The notes: generated by a model not told the origin, from the letters alone. Shown: positions 23,439 through 35,950, counted from the stretch's first letter. The stretch: 64,000 bases of DNA from Cyrtodaria siliqua (GCA_037043455.1 JAWPHD010010984.1:1-64000); one strand, 5' to 3'. Program-made: numbers and translations.

Positions 23439-23835
23439 GCATCTTGACCCACTTTAATGGCATTTTTATTTACAGTTATTACAAACCTATTTATTTCAAT
23501 GATTATTGGAAGTAAGTTCAAAGCAACGAGTAACGAGAACGAGTAACTAGGTCCTAGTACTAGAACATTAAACAAGGTGTTCGGGCATCACAATATAAAC
23601 AATGAACAAGAAATTATGAATTAACATTACTAGAACAATGACCAAGAAGTTCGGAAAGGTACAATAATTGGAGAACTAGTAACTATGCGAATTTGTGAGA
23701 GCATCTTGACCCACTTTAATGGCATTTTTATTTACAGTTATTACAAACCTATTTATTTCAATGATTATTTGAAGTAAGTTCAAAGCAACGAGTAACGAGA
23801 ACGTGTAACTAGGTCCTAGTACTAGAACAATAAAC
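23439..23835. repeat. Direct repeat of about 130 bp (23439-23570 and 23698-23835)
   Basis: Both copies run from GAGCATCTTGACCCACTTTA through AACGAGTAACGAGAACG and CTAGTACTAGAACA, nearly identical. The second copy leads into the main array. Confidence 0.88.
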
Positions 23836-25690
23836 AAGGTGTTCGGACATACACAATGTGAACAGTGAAGAAGGAATTAGGAAATAGTAACTATGTCCTA
23901 GTTACTAGAACAATAAATAAGGTGTTCGGACATATACAATGTGAACAGTGAAGAAGGAATTAGGAAAAAGTTACCATGTCCTAGTTACTAGAACAATAAA
24001 CAAGGTGTTAGGACATTAGGAACTAGCTACTAAGTCCCAGACAATAAACAAGGTATTCGGACATACACAATATGAACAACGCACAAGACATTAGGGACGA
24101 GTAACTAGGTCCTAGTTACTAGAACAATGACCAAGGAGTTCGGATAAACAAACTATGAACAAGGTACAATGATTGAATAACTAGTAACTAGGGCCTAGTA
24201 ACGGTCCTAGTTACTAGGACAATGAACAAGGTGTTCGGACATACAAAATACGAATAATGATCAAGAATTAAGTAACGAGTAATAGGTCATATGTATTACA
24301 ACATTAACGAAGTTATTCAGGCATACGCATTATGAACAGAGAAAACGGAATAAGGAATTATTTACTAGGTCCTAGTTACTAGAACAACGAACAAGGTGTT
24401 CGGACAAATAAATTATGAATAATGAAAAAGAAATAGGGAACGAGTAACTAGGTCCTAGTTACTAGAACAATAAACAAGGTGTTCGGACATACACAATATG
24501 GACAATAAAATAAATTAGGAACTGGCTACTAGGTCCTAGATACTATAACAATAAACAAGGTAGTCGGACATACACAATATGTACAACGGACAAGATATTA
24601 TGATCGAGTAACTAGGTCCTAGTTACTAGAACAATGACCAAGGAGTTCGGACATACAAACTATGAACAAGGTACAATAATTGAATAACTAGTAACTAGGT
24701 CCTAGTTACTAGGACAATGAACACGGTGTTCGGACATACAAATTATCAACACTGAACAAGAAATTATGATCAAGTAACTAGGGCCTAGTTACTAGAACAA
24801 TACACAAGGTGTTTGGGAATAAAAAAATAACACTGAATAATAAATTAGGAACTAGTTACTCTGTCCTGATTACTAGAACCCGAAACTAGAACAATAAACA
24901 AGGTGCTCGGACATACACAATATGGACAATACAAATAAATTAGGAACTAGCTACTAGGTCCTAGATACTATAACAATAAACAAGGTAATCGGACATACAC
25001 AATATGAACAACGGACAAGATATTAGGAGCGAGTAACTAGGTCCTAGTTACTAGAACAATGACCAAGGAGTTCGGACATACAAATTATGAAGAAGGTACA
25101 CTAATTAAATAACTAGTAACTAGATCCTAGGACAATGAACACGGTGTTCGGACATACAAATTATCAACACTGAACAAGAAATTATGATCGAGTAACTAGG
25201 GATTAGTTACTAGAACAATACACAAGGTGGGTGTTTGGGCATAACAAAAATAACACTGAACAAGAAATTAGGAACTAGTTACTCTGTCCTGGTTACTAGA
25301 AAAATTAAAAAGGAGTTCGGACATACACAATATGAAAAACGAATATAAATCAGGAACTTGCAACTAGGCCCTAGTTATTAGAACAATAAACAAGGTGTTC
25401 GGACATACAACTTATGAATAATGATTAAGAAATAAGTAACGAGTAACTAGGTCATATTTATTAGAACAATAAACAAGTTATTCAGACATACGCATTATGA
25501 ACAGTGAAAACGGAATTAGGAAATATTTACTAGGTCCTATTACTGGAACAACGAACAAAGTGTTCGGACATTCAAATTATGAATAATGAAAAAGAAATAG
25601 GGAACGAGTAACTAGGTCCTAGTTACTAGAACAATAAACAAGGTGTTCGGACATACAAATTACGAGCAATGAACTAGGTCCGTACTAAAA
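23520..25690. repeat. Minisatellite of about 80 bp with a palindromic CTAGGTCCTAG core
   Basis: Landmarks per unit: AACTAGGTCCTAGTTACTAG, AACAATAAACAAGGTGTTCG, GACATACACAATATGAAC and an AGAAATTAGGAACGAGT linker. Unit length varies and larger blocks repeat (24480-24800 resembles 24890-25170). AACTAGGTCCTAGTT is a near-perfect dyad. Confidence 0.88.
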
Positions 25691-25692
25691 CA

Positions 25693-25850
25693 ATAGCAGC
25701 AGCAGCAGCAGCAGCAACAACAACTGCAGTAGTAGTAGTAGTAGTAGTAGTAATAGTAGAAGAAGTTGCAGTAGCATAAGCAACCACAGGAGCAGCAGCA
25801 GTAGCCACAACAGCTGGAACAGCAGTAACATCAGTAGTAGTATCTCAAAA
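25693..25850. repeat. CAG/TAG trinucleotide microsatellite
   Basis: A run of AGC, then AAC, then TAG repeats, decaying into mixed CAG/GTA triplets. Confidence 0.93.
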
Positions 25851-26465
25851 TATAAGTTATATAAAAATCGGATACCTCGTCGTCAGTAGGTTTAGAACAA
25901 TGTACTTCGGTTGTCAAATAACGCCTCTTGATGGCGGGATTGTAACTTTAAACAATATTTTTCGAGGAATCTGGTAAAAACATGCATTCAATATATATAT
26001 TTACACACATATAAACCGCCACACAACAAAGAAGCATAACTACAATCCATATTCTCACTATGTACAATATGGATTACGGTTCTTTAACATTTTTTAAAAG
26101 TGAAACATCTACGATTTTCTGATAAAGTTTCCATTCTTAACAAGAGACAAGATTTAGTTTCCTCCTACTCTTCCTTCCTTCACGATAGTGGTGTGCTTAC
26201 GTTGGAATTAAATCAGGTAAGTAGTTAAATTACATGTGTCTATATCTGTCTTTTAAAGATAAATACGCTGAAATATATTTCTGTTGACAAAACAAATAGC
26301 TAAAGCCTGGATCAAAAGGATGTTACCATTAAACCATTTTCACTAAAACTATCACTGGATACCTTAATCGAGGAGTGAGTGGAAAACTAGTGTAACTGTA
26401 TATAAATAGGGAACAAGTTACAATAGTTTCACACTAAGCCATCGAGATTTGTCTCAGTAATCTAC
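25851..26465. other. Non-coding AT-rich sequence
   Basis: No gene or repeat that I can support. Confidence 0.5.
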
Positions 26466-28245
26466 ACCGGGGCGCCGGCGGCTTAGTGGTAGAGCGTCCG
26501 TCCGCAGGCGGCAGGTTGTGGGTTCAATCCCCGGCCAGGTATTCTCAGACGGCAGGCGGCATGTTGTGGATTCAATCCCCGGCCAGGTATTCTCAGGCGG
26601 CAGGCGGCAGGTTGTGGGATCAATCAACGGCCACGTATTCTCAGACGGCAGGCGGCATGTTGTGGGTTCAATCCGCCGCCAGGTATTCTCAGGCGGCAGG
26701 TTGTGGGTTCAATCCCCGGCCAGGTATTCTCAGGCGGCAGGTTATGGGTTCAATCCCCGGACAGGTATACTCAGGCGGCAGATTGTGGATTCAATCTCCG
26801 GCCAGGTATTCTCAGGCGGCAGGCGGCACGTTGTGGGTTCAATCCCCGGCCAGGTATTCTCAGGCGGCAGGTGGCAGGTTGTGGGATCAATCCCCGGCTA
26901 GGTATTATCAGGCGGCAGGCGGCAGGTTGTGGATTCAATCCCCGGCCAGGTATTCTCAGGCGGCAGGCGGCAGGTTGTGGGATCAATCAACGGCCAGGTA
27001 TTCTCAGGCGGCAGGTTGTGGGATCAATCAACGGCCAGAAATTTTCAGGCGGCAGGCGGCAGGTTGTGGGTTCAATCCCCGGCCAGCTATTCTCAGGCGG
27101 CAGGCGGCAGGTTGTGGGTTCAATCCCCGGCCAGGTATTCTCAGACGGAAGGTTGTGGGTTCAATCATCGGCCTGGTATATTCTCTCAGTAGTCACGCAG
27201 ACGGCAGGTTCAATCCCCGGACAGGTAAATTATCTCAGTAGTCACGCAGACGGCAGGTTGTGGGTTCAATCCCCGGCCAGGTAAATTCTCTCAGTAGTCA
27301 TGCAGACGGCAGGTTGTGGGTTCAATCCCCGACCAGGTAAATTCTCTCAGTAGTCACGCAGACGGCAGGTTGTGGGTTCAATCCCCAGCCTGGTATATTC
27401 TCTCAGTACTCACGCAGGCGGAAGCTCGTGGGTTCAATCGTCAGCCTCTCAATAGTCACGCTGGGGGCATGTTGTGGATTCAATCCCCGGCCTGGTATAC
27501 CGCGGCAGGTTAAAGGTTCAATCCACGGCCTGGTATACGTGTTCTGTCAGTAGTCACGCAGGCCGCAGGTTGTGGTTTCGATCCCAGGCCAGATATCCGT
27601 AGTCTGTCAGTAGTCACGCAGGCGGCAGGTTGTGGGTTCAATCCCAGACCAGGTATCCGTATTCTATCAGTAGTCACGCAGGCGGCAGGTTGTGGGTTCA
27701 ATCCCGGGCCAGGTATACATATTCTCTCAGTAGTCACGCAGGCCGTAGACTGGGGGTTCAATCCACGGCCTGGTATACGCATTCTGTCAGTAGTCACGCA
27801 GACCGCAGGTTATGGGTTCAATCCCAGGCCAGGTATCCGTATTCTGTCTGTAGTCACGCAGGCGGCAGGTTATGTGTTTAATCCCCGGCCTGGTATACGT
27901 ATTCTGTCAGTAGTCATGCAGGCAGCAGGTTATGGGTTCAATCCCAGGCCAGGTATACGTATTCTGTCAGTAGTCACGCAGGCGACAGGTTATGGATTAA
28001 ATCACCGGCCTGGTATACGTATTCTGTCAGTAGTCGCTCTGGCAGCAGGTTATGTGGGTTCAATCCCCGGCCAGGTATTCTCAGGCGGCAGGTTGTGGGT
28101 TCAATCCTCGACCAGGTATACGTATTTTGTCATTAATCACGCAGGCGGCAGGTTGTGGTTTCAATCCCCGGTCAGGTATTCTCTCAGTTGTCACGCAGGC
28201 TGCAGGTTGTGGGTTCAATCCCCGGCCAGATATTCTCTCAGTCTG
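26466..28245 (+). repeat. Tandem array of about 35 tRNA-like B-box segments headed by one A-box-bearing copy
   Basis: The first copy looks like the 5' part of a tRNA-derived SINE: A box TTAGTGGTAGAGCG (26483-26496) and B box GGTTCAATCCC (26521-26531). Only the B-box portion is then repeated: GGCAGGTTGTGGGTTCAATC plus CCCGGCCAGGTATTCTCA, period 40-49 bp up to about 27160. From about 27180 a 60-bp version dominates, with the added spacer CTGTCAGTAGTCACGCAGGC. Long frames in all phases are repeat artefacts. No acceptor stem or full cloverleaf is visible, so none is a tRNA gene. Confidence 0.92.
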
Positions 28246-28703
28246 TCTGTCATAATACAAGCTGTCATGTTCCCTACTTGCGAGATGAACCCGGTATTGT
28301 GATCATTAGGATTAGGGGACTTAAGCATAACTGATGTATATCTATATGTATTCTATTCTCATTAAACAACTGTCACAGTTGATAAGTAATTATATTTGTA
28401 ATTATACTATTTGCTTTATTCTCGTGGCCACATTAACCACTTTTCTCATACGGATGATGTGTGTGCTGTGTGTGCTGTTTGTGCTGTAGTTATGTAGAAT
28501 AATATAGCATAGTCAATAGTACACTAAAGCGAATGTTGTGTATTCAATTAAAGAGCACATTCTAAATTTCAATCGATAAGAAAAACAAACAATACACATC
28601 ATTTGAATATGGATTAACACAGAAGAATTTTCAAATACCAATTATAGGTTATCGCGAAACAATTGTACATTTAAAGCTTTAGCATTTACATTGCCTTGTA
28701 TGT
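28246..28703. other. Non-coding AT-rich sequence
   Basis: A short GTGTGCTGT repeat near 28465-28490. Nothing else. Confidence 0.5.
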
Positions 28704-29660
28704 ATGTATATGGGGTGCCGTTTTACTTCTTAACTGAATACGTGATATCAACAATTCGAACACGTGATATCATTAATTCGAATACGTGATATCACGTATT
28801 TAAAATGAATACGTGATATCAGGTATTTGAATACTTGATATCACGTATTCGTTTTTAACATGAGTAAAAACATACTGATCCCTAACATTAATTATGGCAA
28901 TCATTTAATTAAAATGTTCATGTTAGTTTTTGTTATTATGTTTTCTTTACCGTGGTATACATTAATATTACGATAAAAATACTGAAATCTTGATTTCAAT
29001 TAATTTATGTGTGTTTGTTTTGACCGCAATATCACTAATAACACTAATTTACATTAACATATAGCTTTTGTTCAACATGTGTTAAACTTGACACCAAGAC
29101 TTCAGTATTTTTATAACTTATCATTTTCGTTTCTTTCCTAATACTAAAACGACAAGTCATGTACATTTTATTTCATGTTTGTTTATACTATCATCTAAAT
29201 GTAAGCATTACAATATCAGGCATCTTTCATTGTTTCATTCAAACACAATATACATAGTTGAAGTTGGGGGCGAAACGACCAGGGTGGAAACAACCAGGGG
29301 GGAAACGTCCAGAGAGAAAACGTCTTGGGGCGAAACATCTAGCGGAGGAAAAGTTTTGGGGCGAAATATCCCGGGTCATCTCCAAATGTTTTTTATATTG
29401 AATATGTTATTATCTTATATTAATCTTTAATTTTGACTTTTCTGAGGTATTCGTTAATCCAGGGAACGTTTTGACTCAACGTAAGACGTAAAAATGCCAT
29501 ACATGAACAGTGACCCAGGTCAAATGGACTCGGACCGATTGCGACGCAGGGGCTAAGGGGGCGGCTATTTGATTTAAAAAGAGCAAATTAAGATATCACG
29601 TATTCGAACACGTGATATCTCAAAATGATATTAAAAAGTAAAACGGCACCCCATATACAT
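28704..29660. mobile_element. 957-bp element with 30-bp terminal inverted repeats and CGTGATATCACG palindromes
   Basis: The left end ATGTATATGGGGTGCCGTTT and the next ten bases pair with the right end with one mismatch. Just inside the left end lie several copies of AATACGTGATATC, including the perfect 20-bp palindrome AATACGTGATATCACGTATT at 28781-28800; another pair lies at 29590-29625 near the right end. A TA-flanked TATGGGG start is possible, as in Tc1/mariner-type insertions, but the boundary sequence is ambiguous. No transposase. Confidence 0.8.
29266..29375 (+). repeat. 17-18 bp GGGGCGAAACGTCC minisatellite
   Basis: About six degenerate units (GGCGAAACGACCAG, GGGGAAACGTCCAG, GGGGCGAAACATCTAG and so on) inside the inverted-repeat element. 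An 83-codon frame rich in G-E-T follows the repeat and is not a gene. Confidence 0.8.
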
Positions 29661-31783
29661 GTTTCAGGCAGTGCTATTTGTATTTGGCTAGAATAACGAT
29701 TAGGTCATACTACACCAATTCATTTTCCATAGACGTACATTATAGCTCTAAGCTCTGTACTGAGTTCAATCTATATTTTTGATTACTTGTTTTGAAAGAC
29801 CTATCTTAGTTTTATCAAAACCATACATTGAGGATGTTTTGAAATAGCTGTTTTTGCATGTAGAAACTTGAGGAAAATGTAAAATATACTTCTTTTTTTG
29901 ATTTTGCAACAAATTGCGAAAGCATTGCATAAACTTATGATTTCTTCAAAAGTTGAATTTGAATTTTTTAGCAAGTTTATTGGGTTGATTTACCTTGTCA
30001 ACCAATACAAATTAAGAGATTCTGTGTAATAGCTCCGTATTTACCCTAGAACTTTTCCCCTGCCCGCTGATTGGTTGGCAATTGGTGTAGTCTGATCATT
30101 AGTTTGCTCATGGGAGATTTTTTTTATCTTTACACTGACGAGTATTTTTGATACGGTACTGTCGATAAATGCAAATGTTTGTTAGAGTACGTGACGTAAC
30201 CAATTTACTCGGCATGATTATACAAAAAAAACAATTAAAAAAATAAAAATTAAAAAAAATACAATAAGTATTTTATAACGTTTTATTGAATATTTTGTAG
30301 TGAACTTCCCCAATAAGCATGATCACTCAGTAGCTTGACCTTTACTGGATAGCTAGCCTGAGTAGTTAGGGGATTTCGCAAATGAATAGTCTACCGTGAC
30401 CAAGCACTTTGTGTGCTAACGTTAGTACATTACAGTTGCGTTTGCAAGACATGGTAATTCGCTGCCGCAACGGCAGCGTCTCTTATATTGTTATAGTAAT
30501 TGCGCCTGGTAAGGTAGTAATGAATAGTTTGTTTGAGTTTTTCCACTTTGATAACGCAATCTTATAATTACACATGGTAGCAATGAACAGTTTATCTGTG
30601 TTGTAATGCACGCTAACGCAAACGCATCCCATTCATGTGAGTAATTGTATTTCTGTTCTGATGTGTACTTTAGCACGTCGTGCTACAAAGGTGAATATGT
30701 AATCAATTTGTAAGGCATGTAAAGGATTCGCCCACCTTGATTAAAAATGTTTGGTAGCACAAATTGGGAAGAAAGTGTCTGGTAAAAAAACGGTCATGGA
30801 GTGTTTACGTCTCCGTGACCACTCTTGTTTTGAATATTGTTATAACACCCGTGACTTGGTCTGTTATTATGTTAAACTTTGTTCCCAGTTCCTACCCAGA
30901 AATAATGCTATTTTCTCTCGGCTGCTATTTTACGCTTGCGTAAAACCTTGCTTGTATGTATTAACATAACAGTTGTATCGGTAGTAACGAGTCAAAATAT
31001 GGGTTAAAGCTACGGTGGCTATTATTTTGATTTCAATGACGACCCCACTTTCGATCTGAAATTGTTTTTCGTAATAGTCCATATATATGTTATACCGAAA
31101 TTGGCCGTGGTCGTACGCGAGAATCGCCAACTTTTGGGTTCAGTACTGTTGTATACTACAATAATCATGTTATGGATTGCTACCGTATAGGATTGTAACC
31201 TAGAAACTGGCGATTAACGTGCTTTATAAAGTGGTGAGGAACGTGTTTTCCACTTACACTTTTATGTGAGCAAAACCCGCCAACTATTGGGTTACTGTGG
31301 TATACTACAGACACAGGGGTGTGCGGGTGTCCGACCAAAGTGGACGTTTCAAAATGTCTCGTAAGGGTCCCATGCCTAGTTAAGGAATTCCTCACGAATC
31401 GCACCCAGTGTTTTACTTGTGCCCTTGTTTTGTGAATTTATTTGGTTATGCACACTTAGGTTTATAATCAATTTTTATTTATATAGCAAATCTGAGCCAA
31501 TTAACAGACAATGCAAGTATATTTATGTCTGTCTATACGTACTGTATATAAAACAATATCCTGCCGCAAAAACGTTTTCAGCCCGATCGCCTTCTTCAGT
31601 CGCTACTAAATCTCAACCAATTCCTTTTATAGCGTTTTTAGTTCGATATATTATTTATAAGGATTTCAAAATCATTACCATATGGACTGGAGTTCTCGTA
31701 TTTTTGTAACTCACGATTAGCTCAGGTATATAAATTGACGCCCGATGAAAGCATGTTCTACGCCCGCTTAGGACACACACTTT
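29661..31783. other. Non-coding stretch with minor local repeats
   Basis: No supported gene. A-rich run at 30220-30265. Two related segments near 31118-31160 and 31268-31312 share CGCCAACT, TTGGGTT and GTATACTACA. Small open frames (up to 96 codons at 31419) carry no recognisable motif. Confidence 0.5.
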
Positions 31784-32226
31784 TTATTATAGTACAACGT
31801 GCTTAACACTGAGCTATGGCGACTTCTTGAGAACATTTTATATTTAGTATAATATATATTATGATGCAAAATACATTAACATCATGATGTATCAGTATAT
31901 ACTCCACATGATAATCTCTCACGAGTAAATAACCTTGCGTGGTAATACGATTTAATATTAATAAAAAAATTTAGTGCATGCAAGAATTTATCATAAGTTT
32001 GTGCGCGTGTGTGTGCTATGGTTATTACGTAATGACTGTTTAGGGTTAGAAATGCTACTACATAACAACAAGATACCGTGGTGTATTGGTTAAAACGTCA
32101 TGTTAAAAATAAAACTGCAAGGTCCCTGGTTCGAATCTCGTTCCTGGCAACTCTTTTTATGAATTATATTCGGAATCCGTATGTTATCGATATTACCTTA
32201 CGGGGCTTAATAAAATGTGATATTTT
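31784..32226 (+). repeat. Composite duplicated block, copy 2: SINE-bearing part
   Basis: Mate of 14870-15316. The SINE inside has a B box GGTTCGAATCT (32128-32138), closer to the tRNA consensus than copy 1. Confidence 0.88.
32068..32226 (+). mobile_element. tRNA-derived SINE, second copy
   Basis: A-box region TGGTGTATTGGTTAAAACG and B box GGTTCGAATCT at 32128-32138, with the same body and tail as at 15168-15316. Duplicated with the block and not independently inserted. Confidence 0.7.
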
Positions 32227-32721
32227 AGGCATCGATTTATAGATTATATACCGCGGTACGCTTTGACCGTTTGTCGAATTGAATCTACTTCACCTTGTTT
32301 TTTTAATATTCCTGAGTTAGTATCAGTTTAAATATAGCGTCTGTAGCTTTAAGACCCTATTTAAAGCCTATGGTATGTAGGGGCGGACAGAATTTGTTAA
32401 AGTAGCTGTAAATCACAGTTCGACATGCAATTGCATGAAAAAATGGGGTATTCAATTTTTTATCAAATGATGACTTCCCAATACAGGTTAAGTATGAAGC
32501 CGGTATATTAAAACATAAAAAAAGGGTTTTCATTAGTTGTGTATTGGTTTTATTTGTGTTCTTATGCCTTCGAATGTATTATCAACAACGATTTGTATTT
32601 AGTACAACTAACTGAATAATTTGTTGGGGTTATTTTTCTTCAAAAAGTAAAAGTATTTCATACCGCTATACCCCAAATACTGTTCAATATAACAATGACT
32701 ATGCAAAGGATATTACGGTTG
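32227..32721. other. Non-coding sequence unique to copy 2
   Basis: About 500 bases with no counterpart in copy 1 (which has about 140 unrelated bases here). No gene. Confidence 0.5.
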
Positions 32722-33497
32722 CCCGCTTAGGGCACACACTCTCGAGCGCTCGACTTAGTATCTCGAGTGCTTAACCTAGTATCTCGAGCGCTCGTCTTAG
32801 GTATCTCGAGCACTCGACTTAGCATCTCGAGCGCTCGACTTAGGTATCTCGATCGCTCGACATAGTATCTCGAGCGCTCGACTTAGTATCTCGAGCGCTC
32901 GACTAATGGGATGGCGAGTTGTCCGTTGTCCATCGTCTGTCGTCCGTCGTCCGTCCATCTGTCCGTTACATTTTAACTCGTTAGGGACTTCATTTTTAAT
33001 CCGATCTTTACCAAACTTTACCAGATTGTTAATATCAAATATCAATGATAGCTCGGATCAGTTCAAAAATAGCTAGATTGGACTAGTAACAGCAGAGTTA
33101 GGGCCCTTGATTCAGTTAAACATGTTGTATTTTGACATTGATATTAACAATCCGGTAAATTTGGTAAACATCAGATGAAAAACGAACGCCTTATTGTCTT
33201 AACGGGGCAACTTATAGCATTTTTAACTAAATCAAACGCCATAACTCCGCTGTTACTGGTTCAATTCGGCTGTTTCTTGAACTGATCCGAGATTTAACAA
33301 TCTGGTTAAGTTTGATAAAGATTGAATAAAAAACGAAGTCCCTATCGTCTTAACGATGTAAAAGTTAACGAACGGACGGACGACGGACAACTCGCCATTC
33401 CATAAGTCGAGCGCTCGAGAAACCAAGTCGAGCGCTCGAGATACTAAGTCTAGTGCTCGATTTAAAAATAGAAAGTGTGTTTCCTAAACGGCCACCG
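32722..33497. mobile_element. Foldback element with tandem CTCGAGCGCTCGA termini, copy 2 (more complete)
   Basis: The outer ends are GCCCGCTTAGGGCACACACT on the left and, reverse-complemented, GGCCGTTTAGGAAACACACT on the right. Inside lie nine or so CTCGAGCGCTCGA units on the left, a palindromic core 32904-33405 bounded by ATGGGATGGCGAGTTGTCCG and its complement, and three units on the right. Tandemly repeated, length-variable inverted termini around a palindromic core is the architecture of foldback elements. Confidence 0.82.
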
Positions 33498-33559
33498 CAG
33501 AGTCACGAAAGAGGCAAACATTTGTTTTTTGTAAATCATAATGCTACCTGTTTACAGAT

Positions 33560-33832
33560 ACGATGTACACTGCTCGATGACTATAAAGTACATGATGTCC
33601 TGCGTTAAATTTGATCGCTTAAATACCCGCCATGAACTGGTGAACATGAAGTTACAAATAAAGGCACGTCTACAAAGAATAAAGGGATTTAAATTCAAGG
33701 CCTGTAGCTTTAAGGACCAGTACATAATAACACTACTGATTCGTAGTCGACGTTTTACAGTTGCCACACATCACTTAACGATGTTACAAATATGCGATGA
33801 GGGTTACTATCGCTTTGCACCTGAAAAAAAAA
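33560..33832 (+). other. Insertion of about 270 bp present only in copy 2, with A-rich 3' end
   Basis: Copy 1 passes directly from GCTACCTGTTTACAAATAC to the AAAATATATCTAAAATGG anchor. Copy 2 has extra sequence ending in a run of about 11 A. It contains a short match (TAATAACACTACTGATTC) to the dispersed block at 20460 and 35700. A 98-codon open frame crosses it without any known motif. The A-rich end suggests, but does not prove, retroposition. Confidence 0.55.
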
Positions 33833-33992
33833 AATAATAAAATAAAATATATCTAAAATGGATTTTGAGCATAAGTTATACATATCAACTACACTGTTGT
33901 TCCCCATGTCCGGCATCAAATTGCGTTTCTGTTATGTTATATATAACTCAGAGGTGTATTCACCGTCTTTTGATCAATAGAGGCATGTTTTG

Positions 33993-34425
33993 CCTCACAC
34001 CTCTAATATCTCCCCTGAAAGCTCACGGACGGAGACAAAAGGAAAACAGAAAAAAAATCGGTCAAATTTAGGCAATGTTTAATGGCAAAAAAAGGTTTGT
34101 TTTGCTTTAGCACACATCTGCAGTGTAAAAGACAGATGTTACAGAAAATCCCGTGTTGATATGAGGTTTCATTCAAAATTTTAGAGGTGTTTGACCAAAG
34201 CACCACCTGTTCAGCTAGATTGTGTATGAATTTCAATTTTTTTCTTAGGGGTCAGATACGCTTGCGATTAACAAGTCAACCTATTAAATATTTGTTAATT
34301 GTGTTTTAAATTGCAGATATTGGATCATTGAATATTTTAAGCCTAAAGCATCGTGTCTATCTTTATGCCGCCAACAAAAACGTTACAATGGGACCCTATG
34401 GAATATTTAATGGTGGTGTGAGACG
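33993..34425 (+). mobile_element. Small non-coding element with CTCACACC termini, copy 2
   Basis: Same ends and interior as 16376-16813; duplicated with the block. Confidence 0.6.
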
Positions 34426-35105
34426 TTTTGTTTTTGTTGTATTGTATGCCTCTTCTTGGAAAATCGTCTTCATTGTACACCAGTGTCATATGATGCCTAT
34501 ATTTTATATTCTTAAATTTCAGATAGAGGCGATAACGATAAGCATACAACTACGTCTGACGGAGGAAAATTAACAATAGAAAATGTCTGTTTACGTCAGT
34601 TACACCTGGGACGAAAATTTAAAAAGCCCTGGTAACACGAAGTTATTTTTATTTTTCCGGATTTCTGGAAAACATAACGGAAACGCATTTAATGTCGAAC
34701 AAAAGGGATAACAATTGATTTGTTGTGTATAACATAATCTCCAAATGTATTTTAGATCATTTTTTTTCTTCATAGATCCATTGATGTACACAAATAAGGG
34801 AAACAACCCGTTTGAAACAAGCTCTTGAGTATAATATGTATTATCTCCCCTTTTCAACCATTATCTATAATAGGTATCACAACTGGTTGGATTATAAATT
34901 TGCGTACATGATACATGTTAGTGAATACAAATCTCTTACCACAGTGAGAAACATACAACCTTAACCTTTCAAATTGTATTCATTTTATAAACATTTAAAC
35001 ATGAAAGTCTGTGCTAAACGCTTTGCTTGTTGGTGTGTTTAATACACTTGGCTAACAAGTATTATGAATATACATACATGTATAAACACCTAATCTATAG
35101 TCATT

Positions 35106-35950
35106 ATATTTATTACTAGTCGTACGGTACTCAAATGTTAATAGCTAAATAATCTTACGTATGAACGTAGACGGTTTATACGGTATTTTAGTTTTCTTGA
35201 TTATCACTGAATGTGATCATAAAACAATAAATACTGATAAGGGAGATCCTTTGGTAGCTACAAACACAACAAAGAGAATAACGAAGCTGGCTCGGTTTTA
35301 TTTAGTCTGTTCATGAGAGGTCATTAATGCAACATGCAACATCTCTCACGCCCTAGAACCGGGTATTCTACTTCAAAGTCACATATATTGGGCTCGTTGA
35401 TCCCAAAGGACCAGTAAAGATAACAATATTGAGTCATAGCACGAGGAGACCTTTTATAGACGTCACACTGCACTAAACGAACGCTTGACGGATAAAGGAG
35501 ATCCTTTGGAAACAACAAACACAAGCAAGCGAATAAAGTAGCAGACACAGTTTTATAGAGTCTGTTCATGATAGGTAATGTCGTGAGAGGTAATGTAACA
35601 CGTAACACCTCTCACACACCCTAGCACTGGATTAAGAAGTATTCTATGTCAAAGCCACCTACCTTGGGTTCGTTGATCCCAAGGGACCAGAACAAATAAC
35701 ACTACTGATTCATATTACGGGGAGGCCTATTACAACCGCTACTCTGCACTAAACGAACGCTCAGGGCGGATTCATGGGTGGGTGTTCGCCTATAGATACT
35801 GAGGGTACTATGTCACTATAACACGTATGGTATTTAGTGTTGTTGGTTTATGAGTGTATGCAATCGTCTAAGTGGTGCATTTACACTGATCCATTTTGTA
35901 TTATTATTATGTTATAATTATACTTATCAGAACATACGGGTATATGTTGT
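35106..35950. repeat. Composite block, copy 2: internally duplicated part
   Basis: Mate of 19868-20690 with the same internal tandem duplication; small indels only. Confidence 0.8.

Larger units (their letters stand above)
33480..35101. repeat. Composite duplicated block, copy 2: middle part
   Basis: Mate of 16119-17559. It differs by an insertion of about 270 bp at 33560-33832 and a short deletion around 34500. The uninterrupted sequence at 35101-35112 is the empty site of the giant hairpin. Confidence 0.88.

Noticed and set aside
26466..28245. CRISPR array
   Set aside because: Spacers between repeats are themselves repeated and the context is eukaryotic.
26486..28302. Frames up to 251 codons over the B-box array
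   Set aside because: All phases are open because of unit length and high GC; no start context or domain.
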